22,407 nucleotides of DNA from Saccoglossus kowalevskii (Eukaryota > Hemichordata > Enteropneusta > Harrimaniidae). Every line of letters starts with the position of its first letter. Position 1 is the stretch's first letter. The translations under genes and the position numbers were made by a program. The notes under the pieces were generated by a model. That model did no database searches. It saw nothing but the letters and a program-made list of their open reading frames with translations, and was not told where the DNA came from. The stretch spans positions 36,059-58,465 of the forward strand of contig NW_003156253.1 of NCBI RefSeq assembly GCF_000003605.2. Direction: 5' to 3'. Shown here one piece after another: positions 1 to 9,505 of the stretch.

Positions 1-132
1 TCGGCGCCCAATTCACGATCATTACGTGCCAAAATTTCAACTTTGTCTGGCGCTTAATTGAGGTGTAAAATACAAAGTTTTTGTGGCACTGGCGCCTAAT
101 TGAAGGTGGCGCTTAACTGAAGACAAATACGG
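1..132. mobile_element. Right end of a DNA transposon with subterminal repeats (pogo/Tigger-like guess)
   Basis: Four copies of a GGCGCYYAATTGA-like motif start at 3, 49, 91 and 108, and the last is followed by a short ACGGTA end. The neighbouring DIRS inverted repeat starts exactly at the TA at 133-134, which fits an element inserted at a TA target. Subterminal repeats of this style occur in Tc1/mariner-superfamily (pogo/Tigger) elements; that assignment is from general familiarity. No transposase is visible because the element runs off the left edge. The first copy is the most divergent. Confidence 0.45.
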
Positions 133-223
133 TAATTACAGATTACAGCCCCAAACGGAAACTATTAGGGAATATAACCGGGTTCACAAAGAACACCCTA
201 GGGTAGCATTCCCCATAGAAAAA
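133..223 (+). repeat. Left inverted terminal repeat of the DIRS element
   Basis: These 91 bp match the reverse complement of 5777-5867 with about five mismatches by eye and no gaps. Similarity stops abruptly on the outer side at the TA at 133-134, where the foreign transposon end begins, and on the inner side after the run of A at 223. Confidence 0.85.
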
Positions 224-1199
224 TCTGTTTTTGTTTCTGAAGCCAACTGTTGAGTTATTTTTTAGCTGTGGTATTACTGAACAAAAAGAATACAGATTGC
301 AGTTTTTTGACTGATCCTCTCTAGAAATCTAGTGATTGTGATCAACTTCGACAATCAACATAATTACGGTAATGGCTTTCAATTATTATTGGCCCCATTT
401 GTACTTGTTTTTTGTTGAATCGCCAGCTCAGTTTATATTCGCCTTGATTTCTATTTTTGGCGCGGTGAATTTTTAGCTTCGCTGTTGACTTTGTCGAGTG
501 TAGCTTATCATATGAGTGATTGTCCATCAGTGTTCGACACCCGTCTTTTTCTTCTTGAAAACTACAAGCCTGAATGCTTTGATTCTTGGTGTATATGTAC
601 CTAGGGTACACCTCTCTTAGATTTGTTCATTTCTTGATGATATCTTAATTCTCTAATTTTGGTGAATATTTTTGTAATTTTTGGTAAAAAGTGATATTTT
701 TGAATTTTTGTTGAAAACAGCAAGTCCGATTGCTTTGATAAATGTACTATACATATTGTTCATTTTCTAATGATATCTTGTGTTCTTTAATTGCAATGTG
801 CATTGCTAACAGCGGAGCTATCTCAGCTGACAGGCTGCTTTGTTTTTTCACCATCACTTTTAATGTCTTTTCTTTGATTGCATCATGCTTTAATCATTAA
901 AATAACTAAGATCGTGCTGACTAAAGATGCGTTCGTCTTGCCACTTAGAGCTGCCAGTTTGGGACCCAACCATATGTGTTGTCATTTTTGTTATAGTCGC
1001 AAGCGGGACACAGGATTTTGCCTTGACAGAATTTGCGATCTGTGGTATCCTTGGTTGTGGTAGCACTTTGAGGTGGGGTTTAAGCTGAGGGCAAACAATT
1101 GCAAAAAGCTGGTATGCGTCGCTTTCAAAGGGGAATCCCGAGCCGAAGCTAACGATGTGTCTGTTACTTAATGAATGAAAAGAATTTCTCCCTTTTCCC
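224..1199 (+). other. 5' non-coding part of the DIRS element, no recognisable gene
   Basis: AT-rich sequence between the left terminal repeat and the first gag-like frames. Short open frames on both strands (342-611 minus, 878-1063 plus) resemble no protein I know and are probably chance. The stretch holds two copies of a dispersed repeat (about 622-664 and 754-860), a third copy of which lies at 8198-8310. Confidence 0.5.
754..860 (+). repeat. Dispersed repeat of about 100 bp, copy also at 8198-8310
   Basis: A stretch including TCTAATGATATCTT, a TTCTTTAATT core and ATGTGCATTGCTAACAG recurs in the same orientation at 8198-8310 at roughly 75% identity. A shorter partial copy is at 622-664. 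The family is unknown to me. One copy lies in a retroelement and one in the core of the foldback element, so it is probably an independent mobile sequence. Confidence 0.65.
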
Positions 1200-2058
1200 T
1201 TGGTAGCGAGACAAGACTTGCCTCTTATGGTCAGACTCCCTGCTCAATGTAGCGAGATCGACCCCTTCGCCAGGACTTGGGTCAGATGTGTCTTATCCCC
1301 TTTTTTTTGTTTTCCCCTTGAGAGGATCAGGGGGGGCATCAAGTGGGAAACTGAAACTTTGTTTCCCACACCTCCCTCAGGCATGGTCAGAGCAGGCTTT
1401 GTTACCTTTACTTTACCAGGCCATGCAGAGTGCCCCTACTTGTTACTCTGCGAGGTGGGTCTCCAGTGTTGGTACTCCTGTGCATGGTGCAGCTACCACT
1501 TCTTCAGCAAGGATGGGGAGCGAGTGCCTTGTCTCTCGCCCCTTCCTTGTTGGGACGAGCACAGGCTACCCAGCCAACCGGAGCCCAGCTGACCCTTACC
1601 ATTATACAGTTTAGGACGCAGCTTGCGAACCGGACAGTGTTTGGTGCGAGACTTTGTTTTCGTGCGGGGCCAATGGTGATCCCAAATCCCCCGCTGGGGG
1701 AGTTGCCTTTGGATTTTTTTGTTTTCATAGGCGCTCCCATTGCTGTGGATGCCTGTTGACCAACTCCCCTGGGCACCTCAGGTGATCCAGGTTGTGGAGG
1801 GGGCTCAGAGGGTGATGGAGGGGGTGATTGGTACCCTTCGAGAGACAAGGACAAGAAGACTGATCCTGGATTGGTTCAGTCTTGTCCCATGCCTTCTGTT
1901 GGGGGGATAATACCCCATCAATGGGTCCCTGATTTGGGTTACTCGTGCTGTGCCACAGCCTTCTTCACAGGTTCTCCACCCCAATCCCAGTACTCATGCC
2001 TTTGCGTGGGTTACGCGGATCGGGAATTGCATGTTGCATGCTCATTTGACACCAGAGC
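1200..2058 (+). pseudogene. Probable 5' gag region of the DIRS element, heavily decayed
   Basis: Overlapping open frames of about 110-130 codons (1200-1592, 1288-1614, 1430-1759) lie upstream of the recognisable gag-like segment. The base composition is GC-richer than the surroundings and rich in CCT/CTC codons, like the rest of the element's coding region. I recognise no domain; assignment to the first ORF rests on position and composition. The minus-strand frame at 1504-1854 is proline/serine-rich and looks like a shadow. Confidence 0.4.
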
Positions 2059-2597
2059 GTGCAAGTGCACCAGTCGCTGCAGGCAGAACTTAAACCCATC
2101 AACTTTGTAGAATGGGTCTCCTTGGTTAGAGCATCAGCTCACCCTTTAAGTTCTGACCTCCTGAGTGCTAAGCAACGAACCACCATCTTCGGGCAGTTGG
2201 ACCAGTATTTGGCAGTACAGAAAGTCGCTATGTGCGAAATCATGATCAACGTATTCATTGAAACAATTATTCTTGTTTGCTACGGCAAACCAAAACAGCA
2301 GGACTGCTCAGGCAATAAGTCCCCTGGTTTTTTACAAGAACCAGGGAGAATCTAAAGCGCTTGTGGTCTCCTCCTAAGGTGCAGAAGAAGACTGGTAGCG
2401 GGAAGTGTCAGAAGAATTCCACGAACGTGGGCCACGAACGTGGGCCTGGTGGTAGGATGTTCTGGCACTTCCGGGGGCCAGGGAGCCACAAAGTTTTGTT
2501 AAAGGCTTCACTGGCTGCCTGGGCATGGATGGTGGTACGACTCTGGGTTCCCCCTCTGAAGTCCTTGGACTCAGCTTCTCCGTCTTTGTCCTCCTAA
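2059..2597 (+). pseudogene. gag-like ORF1 remnant of the DIRS element
   Basis: Two open segments, 2059-2355 and 2361-2597, lie in different frames and join around 2345-2360 by a frameshift: the run ending SPGFLQEPGRI in the first frame continues as RLWSPPKVQKKTGSG in the other. The chain reads like the basic linker at the end of a DIRS first ORF, with lysine-, glycine- and proline-rich stretches. The product would be a nucleocapsid-like structural protein. No zinc knuckle is visible. The assignment rests on position directly upstream of the reverse transcriptase and on general resemblance. Confidence 0.5.
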
Positions 2598-2689
2598 GTT
2601 GGAGGATGGAGTTCGGAGAGCTCTAGCTCTGGACACCCGTCCGCTCCTCCCAGTCGCATCGTGCCTCAGCAGCACACACCAGCTTGGCA

Positions 2690-3400
2690 CAGGAGAGTTT
2701 CTGACCCCTGGATGCTCGCAGTAGAGTCTTGGGGGTATCAAAGCCCTCTCCGGACGCCTTATCCCCCTCTGTTCTTCTACCGAGGGATGAGGTCAAGGCG
2801 GAGACAACCCCGCTGAAAGTAGGAAGCCTTCTGAGGAGAAGGATGGTACGCCTAGTGGAGAACCCAAATTAAAGGGTTCTATTCCCACATCTCCCTCATT
2901 CCCAAGAGTTTGGGGTGTGGTGTCCTGTTCTAGTCCTCAGGCGACTGAACTGGTTTGTGGAGCTCAATACCTATTTCCGTGTCTCTGTTAGTGCACTCGG
3001 CCGATTGGCTAGCGCCGCAGGAGTTGAGCTATGCATATTTCCACATCCCTATTCATGAGTATACCACCCTCCTTTTCAGTTTGTGCACGGCACCGTACGT
3101 CTTCACCAGGGTGTGTTTAGACAGGTGACCCATCTGTTCCACTGGTCGTCGGCTTATCTGAACCCATACCTCGGTGACTGGTTAAGGCACAAGCGAGACA
3201 GGGAGGTGTTAGCAGGCATGTGCAATTGACGGAATCGCCCCTCCACGAGTTATCCTTTTTTAATAATATTGTCAAGTCCAACCCCATACCGTCCGCAACC
3301 TAGGTTTTTCTGGGTATGCAGTTTGAAACCAAACAAAGACTTGTTCGCCCCTCTCAGGTGCATTGCCACTCATTTGTGGAGCTCGACTGCCAACTCCAGT
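2690..3400 (+). pseudogene. Reverse transcriptase remnant of the DIRS element
   Basis: Pieces of a DIRS-type reverse transcriptase lie in order over three frames. They are DPWMLAVESWGY (from 2703), a segment resembling FRPVLDLRRLN (about 2905-2960), AYFHIPIH (about 3033) running straight into TAPYVFTRV, AYLNPYLGDWL (from 3152), and FLGMQFET (from 3307). The sequence normally found between HIPIH and TAP is mostly missing, so an internal deletion has occurred. The active-site YLDD is YLGD (3167-3178), losing the first catalytic aspartate. Stops separate all segments. The enzyme would have made element cDNA from RNA; this copy cannot. Confidence 0.8.
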
Positions 3401-3732
3401 CGATGGGATCGGCTTCAATGCATGAACTGATGCGCCTTATTTGCAGTATGACTTCAGTTCGTTGTCTAGTTCTGTCAGCAGCTCTCCGGCCTCGTTCGAT
3501 TCTGAGGCCCATATGCAAAACCAGACATTTAGGGTTCACTTGTCAGTCTAGGTGGCCCTCCCTTAGTGGGAAGGACACCCGAAACTTGGAGAGGGGATTG
3601 TCCCTAGATATGACGACTCCCTCGCGGACTCTCATTATGAATGCTTCTCTCCCAGAGTGGGGTGGCAATCTGATGGACCTTCTAGTCCAAATTACGTGGC
3701 TGACCACATATGTGGGTCGCCACATCTATTAG
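3316..3732 (+). pseudogene. Open segment joining RT thumb to RNase H start
   Basis: A 138-codon open frame begins inside the reverse transcriptase block (GMQFETKQRLVRPS) and runs into the N-terminal part of the RNase H domain, with MNASLPEWGGNLMD at 3637-3678. That motif corresponds to the family's TDASLxGWGA strand carrying the first catalytic aspartate; here the aspartate is asparagine. This is the longest uninterrupted piece of the polyprotein and a relic of the RT-RNase H fusion. Confidence 0.75.
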
Positions 3733-4080
3733 TTAGGGTTACAGACCGCCCTACTGTCTCTGAAATATTTACAGAATCCTGCTTCGGACAGACAACACCT
3801 CAGTAGTATCGTACAGCTAGAGGGGGGGGCGTGTTTTCCCACGTTGTTGAAGCCAGCAGGGGAGATTCTCCTTTGGTGCCTGGAACTGAGTGGAGCTATG
3901 TTTCACCACCTTTCGAGGATACGCAACAGTGCTGCGGATGTCCTCTCAAGATGTATATTTGGTTTCAGAACACTGAGTGGCAGATCCTCCATTGAGTGGC
4001 AGATTGCTTTTATTCATCTCTGGAACGGCCCCTGGATAGATCTGCTTGCCAATCACCGGAATGCCAAGCTTCTGACGTGA
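3640..4080 (+). pseudogene. RNase H remnant of the DIRS element
   Basis: After MNASLPEWGG the chain continues in another frame with LRTDNTSVVSY (from 3782), which holds the TDN catalytic aspartate. It then shifts to the frame of 3844-4080, with LLKPAGEILLWCLE, a degraded HIPG motif (HLSRIRNSAADVLSR), IEWQ and WIDLLANHRNAKLLT. The shift falls at the guanine run around 3821-3828, with a TAG just before it. LSR and DLFAxxxNxxL-type motifs are typical of DIRS RNase H. The domain would degrade the RNA of the RNA-DNA hybrid. Confidence 0.8.
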
Positions 4081-4339
4081 GTGCCACCGCTCCCGAAGAC
4101 AATCGCATTTGCCACGAATGCTCTTTTCATCTCTGGGAGTTCCATGGACGCTTACGCATCTCCACCCTTCCAACTAGGCACCAAGAGTTGGAAAAACTGT
4201 GACTCGAGCCCACCTGCCTTCTGTCTGGTTCTATGTAGCTATACCTTTTAGTCAAGTCCCCAGGGGATTTGCCGGATCTTCTGAATCTGTTGTCCCAGCC
4301 AGACAGCACTATTCCAATCAGCCCCGCATTGTTCCATCT

Positions 4340-5160
4340 TCATGCGTGGAGGCTGTAGACAAACTCATGCAAGGCCAAGGCTTTTCGACAGAATTATCCA
4401 AGTTCCTTGCTTTCGGCACAGTCAGATGGCACTAGACATTTGTATGAGCCCAGTTGGAGACTCTACATCGGATGGTGTAAAGGAAGGGAGATTGATCATC
4501 TTCGTCCCACTATTAGCGAGGTAGCCGATTTTTCTTTATATAGATTTTCCTTGATGAAAAAAATACAGACAATTCTTGGATATCGATCGGTTTTGTTCCC
4601 AGTTTTGTCTGCTGGACTGAAATTGGCCTTGAGTGACTGACGTACCTCCTTCATGAACTCACTAGTTATTTTGATCGGATGGGCATTCTTGCCAAGAATC
4701 AATTCCAGGGCGTGACCCTGAGCCGATCATTATCCCACGCCTCACTAACTTAGTGGGCTTGGAAGACCGTCATGAACAGATTCTATGTTCTGTCTAAGCT
4801 TTGAGCTCGTACTTCAATTGCACCAAGTTGCCTCTGGGCAGTGAGAAATACTTGTTTGTCTGTTATGGGTGGGGCAAGAAAAGCCACCTCCCTGCCTCGA
4901 ATATCATCATTTCAGTTGATACAGTCGTGAAAGCTTATAATTTTACGGCGTCTTAATGACCCGTTTGGAACGTCATCAGGTGAGGGCACACAAAGTGCAC
5001 GGAGTAGCCAACATTTTGGCTTTGATGTCTAGTTCTACGTTCGAGCAGATGCTCCAAGCAGGGTTCTGGAGATCTCAGAATGTCTTCATTAACTATTACC
5101 TGAGAGACCTCCAATCGCTGGAGAAGGGTCTCTACAGGTTGGACCTAGTGGTGATAGGTC
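4340..5160 (+). pseudogene. Tyrosine recombinase remnant of the DIRS element
   Basis: The N-terminal core-binding part is visible in the open frame 4407-4640, with WCKGREIDHLRPTISEVADF followed by IQTILGYRSVL. The middle (about 4640-4950) is broken by stops; a WKTV fragment is seen near 4760. The C-terminal catalytic part opens at 4956: AHKVHG holds the HxxR box with its arginine changed to histidine, AGFWRS holds the second-histidine/tryptophan position, and NYYLRD holds the nucleophilic tyrosine. Loss of the box arginine and the stops mean no active enzyme. In DIRS elements it inserts the circular DNA copy without target duplication. Confidence 0.8.
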
Positions 5161-5550
5161 AGACAGTTTTCGTTGACCCAGCCCACACCACCAAGGGATC
5201 CCATGCGAAAGCGTTAGCGCGATGGTGTCTTCAGCCGAAACCAGCCTCCTTTTGCTTGACACTGTTGGCTTCGGTCTGCACTATTGAACCCCAACAATAC
5301 ACTGTTTTATGCATTAAAATTGTTGGGGCCCTATTTTATTGTTCAGGCGACCTGCTTTAGTAAGCATTAGGGGGTCTACTCTGGGGCAACCGATCCATGA
5401 GGAGTCACCTGATTAGTTGTATCCAAGGACAAGACTCCTCGTTAGTGAGTAGTTTTAGATTTCTTACAGTTTTTTTTGCCTTTTCTGCTTTTTGTGTCGA
5501 AAAATGCACATTTCAGTCGTCGGAGCTTCCCCACCTCCAGTGAGTGTGCT
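5160..5550 (+). other. 3' tail of the DIRS element after the recombinase
   Basis: The open frame of the recombinase continues to 5360 but matches nothing after the YYLRD region. The remainder to 5550 is low-complexity transition sequence. No separate gene is supported. Confidence 0.5.
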
Positions 5551-5662
5551 AAGTGAAATTTATTATTTCTACGGATTTTCTGGTGGGTAATGTAGTAAAC
5601 TAAGAGGGTTGTAAAAACCCGTTTGTTTACCTAATCATACCTACTAGAAAATCAGTGGAAAA
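5551..5662 (+). repeat. Internal complementary region (ICR) of the DIRS element
   Basis: The first part (5553-5590) is a direct copy of 5881-5920 around TTATTTC-ACGGATTTTCTGG. The second part (5597-5662) is the reverse complement of 5903-5975; it includes AACTAAGAGGGTTGTA, exact in complement at 5959-5974, and an arm of about 41 bp with about 4 mismatches. The block therefore reads as outer end followed by its own reverse complement, the sequence of a right-end to left-end circle junction. That is the defining feature of a DIRS ICR. Confidence 0.75.
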
Positions 5663-5726
5663 CCCTCCTACAAGCTTCCGGCGGCCCGTTGTGGCACTTC
5701 GGAAATGTTTGTGAGATTAAACAGTC

Positions 5727-5777
5727 AGGCCTCGGTCTTGTGATCACACCCTGGGGATGACCCCTTAGGCGAGGCCT
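5727..5777. repeat. Hairpin at the inner edge of the right terminal repeat
   Basis: AGGCCTCG at 5727-5734 is perfectly complementary to CGAGGCCT at 5770-5777, with 35 bases between them that include GTGATCAC. It abuts the terminal repeat, which starts at 5777. Possibly a 3' UTR structure of the element; function unknown. Confidence 0.5.
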
Positions 5778-5976
5778 TTTTCTATGGGGAATGCTACCCT
5801 AGGGTGTTCTTTGTGAACCCAGGAATATTCCCTAATAGTTTCCATTTGGGGTTGTAATCTGTAATTAAGCCTAACGAGTAATAAATGAAATTCATTATTT
5901 CCACAGATTTTCTGGTAAGTATGATTAGGTAAAGAAACAGACAGGTATGTACAATGTACAACCCTCTTAGTTGAAG
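5777..5976 (-). repeat. Right inverted terminal repeat and outer end of the DIRS element
   Basis: 5777-5867 is the inverted copy of 133-223. The end extends outward to about 5976 because 5881-5975 is represented, in both orientations, in the internal complementary region. The matching outer extension on the left is absent from this window because another transposon interrupts it there. Confidence 0.75.
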
Positions 5977-6721
5977 ATGATGGTATAAAATAAACAATCA
6001 TTGTATATGATAAGACCCATCAATAATGTAATTGCCTTGTCATTTTTGAACAAAGCTGTATGGGTTGACAGCTAGCAATGAAATAACATTTTTCACCTTC
6101 GTGAAATCGATACAAAGTGCATATTCTTTTGGCCTTCACAAACCTTTACTGAAAAGGACTAGTCTGGGTACAATTTCAGGCTTTTAATACATGCTGACAA
6201 ATACTTAGTATAACAATGCTAATCTCAGTATACATACATTGCTTATAAATACATTATATGTATACTCACTACTAGTATATGCTCAAGTAAAGAATACTGT
6301 ACCTCGATATGCAGAAACAGTCCACCCACATGTGACTCATGATAACATATCGCTATAAATAACATCAACATTGATACACAGAGTTGTACATGGATATTGT
6401 GTAGATTATGTTAATTCTGTAAATCATTATGGTATTATTTGATCTGCAAGACATATTCATGGATTTATGATTACATTATAAAGGACACAATTTTAGCCAA
6501 TGATTCACCAGTTCAGTAAAACACTAGCACCAAACATTAAAAAATAAAATGTGATTAATTGCTAACTTAAATTGCATATTATTTTTTTTATTTTACCTAG
6601 CTTTCAACAACAGTATGTATGTTGATGTAGATTTGTTTTCTCTTTCAAGTAAATATACTTATTAGGTAGAGACTTATGCATTGACCTCTGTGCGTCCATG
6701 GTCTGTGTGTCGGAAGCTACT
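5977..6721. other. AT-rich stretch with no recognised feature
   Basis: About 70% A+T by eye, with no long open frame, no splice-bounded exon and no repeat matching elsewhere in the window. TATATAC-rich microsatellite-like tracts occur around 6225-6280. Confidence 0.6.
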
Positions 6722-7405
6722 AGTATATCTTAGACATACCTGGACCGATTACGTTCAAACTTCACATACATCATATTATACATATATATATCAATTTGTT
6801 TCATGATCTGATTCAAGATGACTGAATAGTGGCTATTTTTGTGCTGCATCAAAATCAAGCATTTATTGATGGATTTTGTTCAAACGTTTGTACATACATT
6901 GGACATTATGGAATCTTGATGCATGCTAATTTTTTTTTAGATCGGATTTAAAATGGCCAACTGGCTACCATTTTGTTTTAATGAATGCAGTTCTAGTGCC
7001 ATATTTCTGCCATGCTTTGACTGATTATGATATATATATTGATATTATATGATATATATTTGTTTGACTATAAAATGACCCAATGGCGGCCGTTTTTGTA
7101 CATACATGAGACATTATGGGTCCCTGATGCATGTCATTTTATTTTTTAAATCTGATTCAAAATGGTTGACTATGTTAAAATTTCATATATTCTTTCTACA
7201 TAATGTTATAGATATATGTCAATTTGGACAATATGGACAAGTACTCGTTTGATACAAGATGACTGAATGTCAATCATTTCAGTGTTAAAAAACCACCATA
7301 ATCAAGCATCAGCTTCTGAATCCATATCCCTGACATGTTTATGTTTGAACTATATTACTATAAACAAAATTATATACTGGTATCTTAAGTTCGACAATGG
7401 GGACT
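6722..7405 (+). repeat. Left inverted arm of the foldback-like element
   Basis: The arm contains two related sub-blocks (about 6752-6905 and 7010-7180) sharing TTCAAA, ACATTATGG and TGATGCATG landmarks, so it is itself a short tandem array. Its inner end matches the complement of about 10251-10275. Confidence 0.6.
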
Positions 7406-8197
7406 GTGCCATGCATTATTGTTTTTAAAATTCACCATCTTTCCCTTTCCTCTGCTAAACCTTTAAATGCTAGATTGTCTGTTGACCTTGTGAGAGATAT
7501 ACAATAATGCCCTGATTTGGCTGGTTCTCACCTCGTGTGTCATGGCACACTAAGCCACAAGAGAGCGTAACTGGTAATAGGTCCGGCATTCTGATTGGTC
7601 CATAACTTTCTCATAGCTTGTTCTATTTCCCTTGGTTACCCAACGTTGGCGCTTACGCTCATGGCCGTAGAGCAGGGGTTCCCTTTACTCTCGAAAGTTG
7701 GGCGAATACAAAACTTTCTTTTGTTATCAATTTGAACAGAAACAGTGAGAAATGCCAGAACCATCTCAAGTATGAAGTCTAAGCTGGCAGACTGTATGGG
7801 CATGGCTAATGACTTGTTTACAGAAAAACGAATATTAGAATGTTTTCAAATTACGTCACTCAGTCATAGAATTCCAGCCTCGTGGAACAATATGGCGATT
7901 ACTATTTACCTGCGTCATACTTGCTATTCAAGGGACGCCGGGAACCAGCGAATGCCTTGATGTATAACAGTGTATTCAACATACAGAAAAAAAAATGTAA
8001 TGAAAATACAAGTTTGTACGAGGACATGCTATTTCTTTCATACTTAATAATTTGTATATTGATGAGTAACATTACTAAACAAATTGACACAATCATAATA
8101 TATAAGACATTATACATGTCTCAGGCAAAATGAGCAATAACATATTGTATCTCTAATTGTCACAACAACTTTAGTGTATAGGTTCGCCTTCCTATTT

Positions 8198-8310
8198 TTA
8201 TCTTCTAATGATATCTTCAGTTCTTTAATTAAAATGTGCATTGCTAACAGGCGGGCATCTCAGGCGAGAGGCTACTTGTTTATTTTATTTACCTTCAACC
8301 ATTACTGTTC
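8198..8310 (+). repeat. Second copy of the dispersed ~100 bp repeat
   Basis: Same orientation as the copy at 754-860. Shared landmarks are TCTAATGATATCTT, TTCTTTAATT and ATGTGCATTGCTAACAG, followed by a diverged AGGCTnCTTGTTTAT segment. Confidence 0.65.
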
Positions 8311-9231
8311 ATCCCTCTCGACTTTTTATATTTAGTTAAGCCTGACCAACATAAGTCTTGGTATTATGTCACTCATGTTTGTGGTGGAACCACACTGTAA
8401 ACAGAGAAAGATAAAGTAAGTCAGGGTGTTCAAAGAGTTTTGTTTTCAATTCCAATTGTCGTGTAAAATGATCTTTCATATATATAGAAATGACACATGT
8501 TAAAATCAAACGTTTACAATAAACAATACTATAACTATTGTAGAAACAGGCGATCAGCAACTTCAGTGTCCGGTAAATAGATAAAACATGTTTAACATTT
8601 TATTTGGCTACTTATTAACCTATGCGAAACAGAAATAAGAGTTTGCAGAGCAATCTCGGAGCTGGGAGTATTTAAAGGTGTGTTTTGGAGCAATGGATTG
8701 GCGAACAGGCAGAAAAGCAAAGAAAGTTGAAGAAGAACTCCTGTGGATGTGCGAGAGGCTGAAATAAAAGATGACATAAAAATGAGTGAATTATAAAGAT
8801 TTTTATCAGAAAATAATTATAGATTTTATATTAGATGTATTAAACATGATGCAACTACAGGTAGTAGTCAGTCGACAATGACTAAATGCATGGCCACAGC
8901 CAAATTGCCAATGCACTATTGCCATAAGCGTGGGTATGTGGAAGTTCATAGCCAAGAGTACTGCGGTCAAGAACAAGGTAAGAAATTACGTGATGAAACC
9001 AACCCGATTTGTCGTCGATTTTCAGGTTCGGGTGAGTTTCATATAATATATATATACAAGAAGATCGATAAGCACTACACCGCCAAGTGTAGTAGACATA
9101 GTCCCGATGGCAATAGGAAGTTCGAAGGAAGCTAATACAGTTGATTTATAACAGACGAAGGAAATGGAAATCACGTTTAAGTCCTCGTTGAGGCACAAAC
9201 GTATTTAAATTAGTTGGTAAACAAGAGACGA

Positions 9232-9505
9232 TGTGGCAGATTGACACACTACTACAGTTCGACTAAAGTTTAAAAATACCACGGTCAGTCACACAAAGTC
9301 CCCCAAATTCAAAAGGGAAACGCAAGACGAACAATTGTGCATACTTAGATGACGACTCCATGTTATGAGGCAGTGTGAAAATTGCAATTTAAAACTTTGC
9401 TTGCAGATTTCCCGGGGCAGATTTACATAATACTACAGTTCGATAAGTTTACAAACACCACGGCCAGTCACACAAAATCCATCGAAAGGGAACTGCAAGT
9501 TGTAA
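9232..9505 (+). repeat. Local direct duplication (9232-9330 and 9415-9505)
   Basis: The two copies share GGCAGATT-ACA-ACTACAGTTCGA, AAA-ACCACGG-CAGTCACACAAA and AAAGGGAA-GCAAG landmarks about 180 bp apart. The second copy overlaps the open frame 9382-9690; the first is broken by stops. This suggests an old tandem duplication inside the foldback core. Confidence 0.6.

Larger units (their letters stand above)
133..5976 (+). mobile_element. Decayed DIRS-type tyrosine-recombinase retrotransposon
   Basis: The element has inverted terminal repeats (133-223 and 5777-5867), an extended right end to about 5976, and an internal complementary region at about 5551-5662. Between them, in order, are gag-like, reverse transcriptase, RNase H and tyrosine recombinase remnants, all on the + strand. 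This is the layout of DIRS-group retroelements, which integrate through a tyrosine recombinase instead of a DDE integrase and replicate through a circular intermediate. Every reading frame is broken by stops and frameshifts, and part of the reverse transcriptase is deleted, so this copy is inactive. I see no methyltransferase domain: only about 300 bp separate the RNase H and recombinase remnants, too little for one. The left terminus is missing because another transposon sits at 1-132. The 5-6 mismatches in 91 bp between the repeats suggest moderate age. Confidence 0.85.

Noticed and set aside
1504-1854. Minus-strand 116-codon proline/serine-rich open frame
   Set aside because: It lies antisense to the gag region of the DIRS element and its composition is the shadow of that strand.
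4080-4400. DIRS-type methyltransferase domain
   Set aside because: The gap between the RNase H and recombinase remnants is too short and shows no methyltransferase motif.
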